Below are positions 16,124-22,147 of a stretch of DNA of 33,517 nucleotides, piece by piece. The first letter of the stretch is position 1. Every line of letters begins with the position of its first letter. The notes under the pieces are model-generated. The model had not been told where the DNA came from. It saw only the letters and a program-made list of their open reading frames with translations, and did not search any database. Source of the stretch: Eubacterium sp. CAG:274 (GTDB lineage: Bacteria > Bacillota > Clostridia > Lachnospirales > CAG-274); contig FR888481.1 of NCBI GenBank assembly GCA_000432155.1, positions 1 to 33,517 of the forward strand. Direction: 5' to 3'. A program made the position numbers and the translations under genes.

Positions 16124-16177
16124 CTTTGTTAATTTGTGACTTGCAAGCAAGTCATCGGATTTATCTTTCCGATTCAC
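16112..16177 (+). repeat. Three-hairpin repeat element, copy A
   Basis: A 66-base element nearly identical to 33446-33512 in the same orientation. Hairpin 1: ACAAATTAA (16115-16123) with TTAATTTGT (16129-16137). Hairpin 2: GACTTG (16138-16143) with CAAGTC (16148-16153). Hairpin 3: ATCGGA (16154-16159) with TCCGAT (16168-16173). It ends GATTCAC. Outside the middle hairpin the copies are identical; in the middle stem one base pair differs by A-T to G-C on both arms. It covers the stop codon of the phosphomutase gene and ends nine bases before that gene's terminator stem. Possible identities are a palindromic mobile element or a structured RNA; I do not recognise a named family. Confidence 0.85.
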
Positions 16178-16180
16178 CAT

Positions 16181-16220
16181 AAAAATAAGGGATACAGTTT
16201 TTGTGACTGTATCCCTTTTT
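16181..16220. terminator. Bidirectional intrinsic terminator between phosphomutase and aroK
   Basis: AAGGGATACAGT (16187-16198) pairs with ACTGTATCCCTT (16206-16217) around a 7-base loop. A T-run follows on the plus strand, and the A-run at 16181-16185 gives a T-run on the minus strand. It serves both convergent transcripts. Confidence 0.9.
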
Positions 16221-16234
16221 ACTTTCTAAATTTA

Positions 16235-16759
16235 TCAAACTTTTGCAAGCTCAATTATTTTATCAACTGTATGGTCAATGTCATAATTACTTACATCAAT
16301 AGTAATTTCAGCATACTTGTTGTAGAATGGCTCTCTCTGTGCTAAAAGTTCTCTGATTTTAGCCTCTTTGTCATCTACTTGAAGTATAGGTCTTGTGTTG
16401 TCAAATTTAAGATTTTGAGCAATTTTTTCTGGAGAAGATTTAAGATATACTATTACTCCACCCTTTTTAAGATTTGCAATATTAGCTGAATTTTTAATTA
16501 CTCCACCACCTGTTGCAATAATCTTTTTCTTAGGTGTCGAAAATCTTTTGTATAATTCTCTTTCTATTTTTCTAAATTCTTCTTCCCCTTTTTCCTTAAA
16601 AATTTCATTGATAGTCATTCCTTCTCTTTTTTCAATGAAATCATCTGTGTCTATAAATTCTCTTTTAAGTACAAGGGAAAGTCTTTTGCCCACACTTGTT
16701 TTGCCACTTCCCATAAAACCTATGAGAACAATATTTTTATCCTTGTTGTTAATCTTCAT
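16235..16759 (-). CDS. aroK: Shikimate kinase
   Basis: Phosphorylates shikimate at the 3-hydroxyl with ATP in aromatic amino acid synthesis. The 174-residue length is typical. Walker A is GFMGSGKTSVGKRL (about 14-27), the shikimate-binding aspartate is in FIDTDDFIEKREG (about 36-48), the second binding motif is ATGGGVIKN (about 83-91) and the lid arginine lies in TRPILQ (about 122-127). Its ATG overlaps the aroE stop by one base (TGATG), so the two are translationally coupled as the end of a yqeG-aroE-aroK operon. Confidence 0.95.
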   Translation of the reverse strand: MKINNKDKNIVLIGFMGSGKTSVGKRLSLVLKREFIDTDDFIEKREGMTINEIFKEKGEEEFRKIERELYKRFSTPKKKIIATGGGVIKNSANIANLKKGGVIVYLKSSPEKIAQNLKFDNTRPILQVDDKEAKIRELLAQREPFYNKYAEITIDVSNYDIDHTVDKIIELAKV

Positions 16760-17643
16760 CAGTTATTCTCCCTGTAAAAATCACTTAACTCTTTTCTTGC
16801 CTTTTCTGTAAGCTGAGGGTCAATTTCTTCATCAAACCAAATTTCTTCTGCTGCAACAGCCTGATACACAAGCATATCAAAACCGTTTATACCAGTAATA
16901 CCCTCTTTTCTACAGTCCTTTAAAAGCTGAGTTTCCCATGGAGAATATATAGCATCAAATACCATTTCTACACCCTTAGCCTTGTAAAAACCTGTATCCT
17001 TTATAGGGCTTAATCCCTTGTTTTCTCCAAAGCCAATTACTGTAGCATTTAAAACTATATCTACATTAGGAATATCATAAATATCATCAATAGATAAAGT
17101 TTTAATTTCTGTATCTGGATATTCAGCTCTTATGCTTTCTGCCAATTTGTCAGCCTTTGATACAGTACGGTTTGCAATATAGAGCATTTTAGCACCCTTG
17201 TCAGCAGCCATAACACCGCAGGCATTACCTGCACCACCAGCACCAAGAAGAAGAACTGTCTTACCCTTTACATCAAAGCCCTTGTTTTTTATAGCATAGT
17301 ACACGCCAATAATATCTGTGTTGTAACCTACATAGCCATTTTCTGTATATTTAAGAGTATTTACAGCACCAATAACCTTAGCTCTCTTGTCAATGTCACA
17401 AAGACATTTCATAACTTCTACTTTGTGAGGTACAGTTACATTAAGTCCCTTTATGCCTAAGCTGTAAGCACCTTTTATAGCACTTTCAAGATTATCCTTT
17501 TCTACTCTGAAAGCCTCATAAATCATATCTTTATTTAAAGTCTTTGCCATTGTATTGTGAATAGCTGGACTAAATGTATGCTCTATAGGACAGCCTATAA
17601 CACCATAAACGGCTGTCTTTCCCTTTACTGAATTATCAACCAT
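16759..17643 (-). CDS. aroE: Shikimate dehydrogenase
   Basis: Reduces 3-dehydroshikimate to shikimate with NADPH. The 294-residue product has the substrate motif GCPIEHTFSPAIHN (about 17-30), the catalytic lysine in LNVTVPHK (about 68-75), the catalytic aspartate in YNTDIIG (about 109-115), the dinucleotide loop LLLGAGGAGNACG (about 131-143) and NRT near 158. GAGGAGA lies a few bases before the ATG, which overlaps the yqeG end by 8 bases. It sits between yqeG and aroK, a common order in Clostridia. Confidence 0.95.
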   Translation of the reverse strand: MVDNSVKGKTAVYGVIGCPIEHTFSPAIHNTMAKTLNKDMIYEAFRVEKDNLESAIKGAYSLGIKGLNVTVPHKVEVMKCLCDIDKRAKVIGAVNTLKYTENGYVGYNTDIIGVYYAIKNKGFDVKGKTVLLLGAGGAGNACGVMAADKGAKMLYIANRTVSKADKLAESIRAEYPDTEIKTLSIDDIYDIPNVDIVLNATVIGFGENKGLSPIKDTGFYKAKGVEMVFDAIYSPWETQLLKDCRKEGITGINGFDMLVYQAVAAEEIWFDEEIDPQLTEKARKELSDFYRENN

Positions 17644-18154
17644 TGTTCTCCTCTTTTCTCTTTCTTCTCAAATAAAAGTACAACACTATTTTTTCAAAAG
17701 GTCTTTTAGGTGCAGTTATAAGTTCGTCTTTTGGACTTACCTGTTTCACAAGTACAGAATATACTCCACACTTGTTGCCACACCACACATCTGTAAAAAT
17801 CTGGTCGCCTACAATAACAGAATTTTCAGCCTTAGAATTTATTTTTTCCAATAGCTTTTTCATACCCTCAGTACCTGGTTTTTTAGCTCTGTAATAATAT
17901 GGAATTTCCATTTCTTCGCAAAAAGTTTTACTTCTTATTTCCTTACTGTTAGAAAGTACAGCAATTTTAATACCACTTTCTCTCAATGAATTAAAATAAG
18001 CCTTTAACTCATCAGTAGGAGTTTTTATCCAGTAAGGCACAAGAGTATTATCAATATCAAAAATAAGAGTATCTTTGCCTAAAGCCTTTAATTTTTCCCC
18101 TGTTAATTGGAAAACCGATGGCAAATATTCCTTAGGATATAAAAATTTTAACAT
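17636..18154 (-). CDS. yqeG: YqeG family HAD phosphatase
   Basis: A 172-residue haloacid-dehalogenase-type phosphatase. Motif I is FDIDNTLVPYW (about 32-42), motif II VLSNSKE (about 68-74), the motif III lysine is in AKKPG (about 91-95) and motif IV is VGDQIFTDVWCGN (about 117-129). This is the YqeG subfamily (TIGR01668), found across Firmicutes upstream of aroE; the substrate is uncertain. A possible promoter on the minus strand (TATAAG 18176-18171) has a poor -35, so transcription start is unclear. It is the first gene of the operon. Confidence 0.9.
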   Translation of the reverse strand: MLKFLYPKEYLPSVFQLTGEKLKALGKDTLIFDIDNTLVPYWIKTPTDELKAYFNSLRESGIKIAVLSNSKEIRSKTFCEEMEIPYYYRAKKPGTEGMKKLLEKINSKAENSVIVGDQIFTDVWCGNKCGVYSVLVKQVSPKDELITAPKRPFEKIVLYFYLRRKRKEENNG

Positions 18155-18308
18155 ATGTGTACTGCCTTTCCTTATAATGCACTAAAAATAATAAAACAAT
18201 TTTACAATAATTTTTGTTTTTTGTAAAGACGATTATCCCCTACTGTAAAAAGGTAGTAAAAACTAGGTTATTTTCCCTTTAAATGTAGCTTTTAATATTA
18301 CTATTTGT

Positions 18309-18337
18309 TTGACAATCCCAACTATATCTTATATAAT
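18309..18337 (+). promoter_or_regulatory. Consensus promoter of the decarboxylase-ATPase operon
   Basis: TTGACA (18309-18314), a 17-base spacer and TATAAT (18332-18337) match the vegetative consensus at 12 of 12 positions. The predicted transcription start is about 18344, leaving a leader of only about 27 bases, so a riboswitch is unlikely. Confidence 0.88.
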
Positions 18338-18370
18338 GGCATTAAAATATTATAAAAAGGGATGATGAAT

Positions 18371-19774
18371 ATGGCAGCCGAAATATTAAATAAATTAAGG
18401 GAATTGCAAGAAAGAAATGCTTATCCTATGCATATGCCAGGTCACAAAAGAGTTGTAGATTTTATTCCATTCGATTCTCGTGAATTTGATTACACAGAAA
18501 TCGAGGGACTGGACAACCTTCATCATCCAGACGGAATTATAAAAACAGCACAGGAGCAAATGGCACAGCTTACAGGTGCTGATGCTTCTTTTATGCTTGT
18601 AAACGGTGGCAGTAGTGGTATACTTGCTGCAATTTTAGCTACTGTAAAAGAGGGTGACGAAATACTTGTGGCAACTAACTGTCACAAGAGTGTGTACAAT
18701 GCCCTTATACTTTCAGGAGCAAAGCCAATATATATTTCTCCTCAAACCAATGCTGAGGGTTTAGCCGGTGGTATAAATATTTCTGATATTTTCAGAGCTT
18801 TTAACAATCACGATATTAAAGCAGTTATTATTACAAGCCCAACCTACGAAGGCTTTACCTGCGATGTAAATGTTATTGCGGACATAGTACACAAGCAAAA
18901 TGCTATACTTATAGTTGATGAATGTCATGGTGCTCATTTCTGTTTTTCAGATGTATTTCCAAAAACAGCCTTACAGCAACACGCCGATATTTCTATAAAT
19001 AGCTGGCACAAAACACTACCTGCTTTTAATCAAGCAGCAATCATAAATGTAAGAAGTAAAAGAGTTTCTATTGAGAGAGTTGCCCGTACAGTATCAATGG
19101 TACAGACTACAAGCCCATCTTATCCAATACTTGCATCTATGGATTGGACAAGGGACCATTTCTCAAGAGATAAAAATATAATGAAAACCTATATAGAAAA
19201 CCTTATTAAACTTCGCCACGAGCTTGCTCATTGTCATAGCTTAAAGCTGGTTAGCGACTCTATAAAAGGCGAAGCATCTGTAGCCGATATTGATATTGGT
19301 AAACTTACAATTATGGTCAGATGTGATTTAACAGGATTTGATGTTGCAAAAATCCTCTTAGAGAAGTACAATATACAAGTGGAGTATGCTGGTCTGCACC
19401 ACATTATTGCAATGACAAGTCCTTGTGACGATGAAAAGGCATTTAAAAAATTTATGAAAGCTATTAAGGATATTGACAAACAGTATCCAAGAAAGTTCAT
19501 AGAAAAAATACCTATGATTTCAAACTCTGTTGAAACAGCCTCTCTTACACCTCGTGAAATTTTCTACGGTGCAACTAAAGATGTTTCTTTTGAGGAAGCA
19601 GTAGGAAAAATAGCTGCCGAAAGCGTAACAGCCTTTCCTCCGGATATTCCTATTGTTGCAATGGGTCAGATAATAAAGCAGGAACACATTGACGCAATAA
19701 ATCGTCTTTTACAGCACGATGTTACAATACTAGGTGCTGATAATGAAAAAATAAAAATCGCTATGGAGGCGTAA
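18371..19774 (+). CDS. Orn/Lys/Arg-type PLP decarboxylase
   Basis: A fold-type I PLP enzyme of 467 residues in the Orn/Lys/Arg decarboxylase family, which forms polyamines or cadaverine from basic amino acids. It has YPMHMPGHKR (about 18-27), NGGSSGILAAIL (about 77-88), the PLP aspartate in IVDECHGAHF (about 181-190) and the Schiff-base lysine in NSWHKTLPAFNQA (about 215-227). It lacks the long N-terminal wing domain of enteric LdcI/AdiA enzymes, matching the short Gram-positive SpeA/YaaO form. The exact substrate cannot be set. ATG 18371 fits best with AAGGG nine bases upstream; ATG at 18362 and 18365 abut the ribosome site. The DUF815 gene follows after 7 bases. Confidence 0.92.
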   Translation: MAAEILNKLRELQERNAYPMHMPGHKRVVDFIPFDSREFDYTEIEGLDNLHHPDGIIKTAQEQMAQLTGADASFMLVNGGSSGILAAILATVKEGDEILVATNCHKSVYNALILSGAKPIYISPQTNAEGLAGGINISDIFRAFNNHDIKAVIITSPTYEGFTCDVNVIADIVHKQNAILIVDECHGAHFCFSDVFPKTALQQHADISINSWHKTLPAFNQAAIINVRSKRVSIERVARTVSMVQTTSPSYPILASMDWTRDHFSRDKNIMKTYIENLIKLRHELAHCHSLKLVSDSIKGEASVADIDIGKLTIMVRCDLTGFDVAKILLEKYNIQVEYAGLHHIIAMTSPCDDEKAFKKFMKAIKDIDKQYPRKFIEKIPMISNSVETASLTPREIFYGATKDVSFEEAVGKIAAESVTAFPPDIPIVAMGQIIKQEHIDAINRLLQHDVTILGADNEKIKIAMEA

Positions 19775-19781
19775 TGTACCA

Positions 19782-21053
19782 ATGAACGAAACAGACTTTA
19801 ACAAAATTATTGACAGTATTAATTCTCTTACTGTCTACAGAGAAATCAAGAATAATAAAATTATTGACATTCTCAGACATATATTAACAGAGGAAGACAA
19901 TTTACCATATATGGCTGAACTTGTAGCCACTCTTACTGAAATGGCAGAAAAAAGCTCATTTAAGGGCAACCTTTTCAAGAGCTATATTATTCATCTTATG
20001 TTAAGAAACCAGAATAACTTTACACTTTTTTGCGAAAACAACCTTGATGTAAAGAATTCTTCTATATATGAATTGGCTAAAAGAGATGTAGAGGCTATAA
20101 AGACTATTGCATCTATGGATTTAACAAAGTTACCTGATGCTGAATTTTTACTTCCAGCTATTACTCAGGTTATGGACTATAAGCCAGTTAAAGATGCTGA
20201 CAGCGAATTAGCAACAATTCCTGATGACTTTACTATTGATGATGTAATCGAATTCCATAAAAAGCATGGTTGTGGCGATATTTCTGTATTCCGTTCTTTC
20301 CGTTACAACGACGAAAAGAAAAAATTGGTTGGTGTTGCTCACCCTGACCCTATCCGTTTCAGCCAGCTTATTGGTTACAAGGCACAGTTTGACCAGCTTA
20401 TTGATAACACTCTTGCATTCCTTAATGGATATAATGCAAACAATGTACTTCTTGTTGGTTCAAGAGGTACTGGTAAATCTTCATCAGTAAAAGCCCTTGT
20501 AAATGAATATCACGAACAGGGACTTCGCTTACTTGAAATTACTAAGGAACAGATTGAAAAGTTACCAGATATTTTAAAGCTTTTAAGACCAAGAGGAAGA
20601 AAGTTTATTATATTCATTGATGACCTTTCATTTGATGAGGGCGAAATGGGTTACAAGTATATGAAATCACTTTTGGAAGGTGGCTCAGAAGGCAAGCCAG
20701 ACAATGTTCTTTTCTACGCTACAAGTAATCGCCGTCATATTATTCAGGAAAAATGGAGCGATAGAGGTACTGGTACTTCTGAAGATGCTGAAATCCATAC
20801 AACTGATACACTTAACGAAAAGCTTTCACTTGCTGACCGTTTCGGTATCACTATTACATTCCCTAAGCCTACACCTAAGGAATATATTAATATCGTTAAG
20901 GGTCTTGCTGCTGAACGCAATATTGAACTTGACGAAAATACACTTCAGCAACAGGCTATGCAATGGGAAATCAGACAGAAAGGTATGTCTGGTAGAACAG
21001 CAAAACAATTTATCAATAACCTTATGTGGAATACACAAAAGGAAGATAAGTAA
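19782..21053 (+). CDS. DUF815 family AAA+ ATPase
   Basis: A 423-residue protein with an N-terminal helical region (about 1-160) and a AAA+ domain. Walker A is LVGSRGTGKSSSVKAL (about 225-240), Walker B FIIFIDDLSFDEGE (about 274-287), a sensor-1-like YATSNRRH (about 312-319) and SLADRFGITITF (about 350-361) with a likely arginine finger. This matches DUF815 ATPases, whose substrates are unknown. The ribosome site overlaps the end of the decarboxylase gene and the spacing is 7 bases, so the two are co-expressed from the consensus promoter. Confidence 0.88.
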   Translation: MNETDFNKIIDSINSLTVYREIKNNKIIDILRHILTEEDNLPYMAELVATLTEMAEKSSFKGNLFKSYIIHLMLRNQNNFTLFCENNLDVKNSSIYELAKRDVEAIKTIASMDLTKLPDAEFLLPAITQVMDYKPVKDADSELATIPDDFTIDDVIEFHKKHGCGDISVFRSFRYNDEKKKLVGVAHPDPIRFSQLIGYKAQFDQLIDNTLAFLNGYNANNVLLVGSRGTGKSSSVKALVNEYHEQGLRLLEITKEQIEKLPDILKLLRPRGRKFIIFIDDLSFDEGEMGYKYMKSLLEGGSEGKPDNVLFYATSNRRHIIQEKWSDRGTGTSEDAEIHTTDTLNEKLSLADRFGITITFPKPTPKEYINIVKGLAAERNIELDENTLQQQAMQWEIRQKGMSGRTAKQFINNLMWNTQKEDK

Positions 21054-21071
21054 TATATTTATAGAATATAT

Positions 21072-21120
21072 AAAGGCAGTAGAAACTATTTTCTGTGGTT
21101 TCTACTGCCTTTTGTTTTTC
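21072..21120 (+). terminator. Intrinsic terminator after the DUF815 gene
   Basis: A 15-bp perfect stem (21072-21086 with 21098-21112), an 11-base loop and a following TTTGTTTTTC tract. Confidence 0.9.
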
Positions 21121-21153
21121 TTTAAATATTATGAAAAATATGAAGTATTACTA

Positions 21154-21429
21154 TTATTTATTTTTTACAATGACTACTATATTTGCTAAAAGCAAAAGAA
21201 TAACATAAACACACAAAACTATGAACATAGTTGGAACAACATCAAGCAATGCACTCCAATCTTCTTTTTTTACCCAATTTAATACCATTCTATATTCCAT
21301 AATAAGTGTAATTGTCACAAATGATAATGAACACATTGAAAACAAAATTGCTTTCTTATTTTTATTAATAGTCCATATCCAAGCCATTATACAAAAAATA
21401 ATACTAATAATTCCACAAACTATCCACAT
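21154..21429 (-). CDS. Unassigned 91-residue membrane protein
   Basis: I do not recognise this gene. The product has three hydrophobic segments (about 2-20, 27-45 and 68-88) with a short charged stretch (NWVKKEDW) between the second and third. The ATG at 21429 has GGGGAGG nine bases upstream, strong support for a real gene, and the composition fits a membrane protein. It is minus-strand, convergent with the DUF815 gene and followed by AT-rich sequence shared with that gene's terminator region. It might be a small lineage-specific envelope protein. Confidence 0.6.
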   Translation of the reverse strand: MWIVCGIISIIFCIMAWIWTINKNKKAILFSMCSLSFVTITLIMEYRMVLNWVKKEDWSALLDVVPTMFIVLCVYVILLLLANIVVIVKNK

Positions 21430-21545
21430 ACCATATACCTCCCCATCTTTCTATTTACTAAACTACCTATATATTACCACACCTCCATATCTACCTCAAG
21501 TTTTCTATTAAGCTGACAAACAATTACGGTAAAAATTTACACAAA

Positions 21546-21575
21546 CTAAAAGACCACAGCCAAAGCTGTGGTCTT
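21546..21575 (-). terminator. Intrinsic terminator after the 124-residue membrane protein gene
   Basis: An 11-bp perfect stem (21550-21560 with 21565-21575) closes a 4-base loop, TTTG on the minus strand, followed by TTTAGTTTG. The loop and opening AAGACC bases are shared with the rpmE terminator. Bases 21430-21545 show no gene. Confidence 0.8.
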
Positions 21576-21604
21576 CACTAGTATGCACATTTATCTATAA
21601 GGTT

Positions 21605-21982
21605 TTATAAAGGAACTATGCTTTGTATGTTCTGTATTTCGTGAGCAATAATATACTTGCTCGTCTTTATACAGACCATATTTTTGTTGTTACCACCAAT
21701 AAGTTCTCCCTCGAAATCTGTATTAGTAGTAGTTGTAACTCTTATCTTCATACCTCTTGTAAAAGTCTGACCCTTAAAATTAATTTTGTCTAAAGGGAAA
21801 AGAGTATAACATCTATCCATAACGGCTGTAATGTCCTTGTGTGAATTAGCGAAAGTCGTTGCAGCTTTAACAACTGAACGAATTTTTAACGCATTATTTA
21901 TAAACCAAGTTAAACAAAAAGCCAAGATTGCAGCATATAGAATTTCTTTACCGGTTAAGGAAAAGTTAATGGCATTTAACAT
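21605..21982 (-). CDS. Membrane-tethered protein with a possible LSm/SH3-like C-terminal barrel
   Basis: An unassigned 125-residue-class protein (about 125 codons; start at 21982). One membrane helix (about 11-30, ILYAAILAFCLTWFI) is followed by a basic stretch, a short helical region and a beta-rich tail: FTRGMKIRVTTTTNTDFEGE, then LIGGNNKNMVCIKTSKYIIA and HEIQNIQSIV. The strand order, a central glycine-bearing strand, an asparagine-rich turn and a final HEIQNIQSIV-like strand resemble the SH3-like small barrel of LSm/Hfq proteins; this is pattern recognition, not a search result. GGGGG precedes ATG 21982 by a suitable distance; an in-frame upstream ATG at 22024 lacks a site. It has its own promoter and terminator. 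Confidence 0.6.
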   Translation of the reverse strand: MLNAINFSLTGKEILYAAILAFCLTWFINNALKIRSVVKAATTFANSHKDITAVMDRCYTLFPLDKINFKGQTFTRGMKIRVTTTTNTDFEGELIGGNNKNMVCIKTSKYIIAHEIQNIQSIVPL

Positions 21983-22012
21983 ATATATTCCCCCTATCCA
22001 TTCGGTAGTGTA

Positions 22013-22040
22013 ATTATAACACAAAAATTATTTTTTGCAA
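22013..22040 (-). promoter_or_regulatory. Promoter of the 124-residue membrane protein gene
   Basis: On the minus strand TTGCAA (22040-22035), a 16-base spacer and a perfect TATAAT (22018-22013) lie about 30 bases before the start codon. Confidence 0.55.
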
Positions 22041-22097
22041 TAGAAAAAACATAATAAAAGAACTATTTTCATAAAAATTCATAATTTCTTTTGAATT

Positions 22098-22135
22098 AAA
22101 ACCAAAAGCCGAGGAAGTATGCCCTCCTCGGCTTT
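22098..22135 (-). terminator. Intrinsic terminator of the PBP1A gene
   Basis: AAAGCCGAGGA (minus 22135-22125) pairs with TCCTCGGCTTT (22115-22105) around a 9-base loop, then TGGTTTTAAT. It lies 12 bases beyond the stop codon. Confidence 0.85.
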
Positions 22136-22147
22136 AATTCTGCATTA

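Noticed and set aside
18181..18308. Possible riboswitch or leader before the decarboxylase
   Set aside because: The consensus promoter at 18309-18337 leaves only about 27 bases of leader, so this region is upstream of the transcription start.
20680..21189. Plus-strand reading frame of 169 codons overlapping the DUF815 gene
   Set aside because: It is in another frame of a clear AAA+ gene and runs through that gene's terminator.
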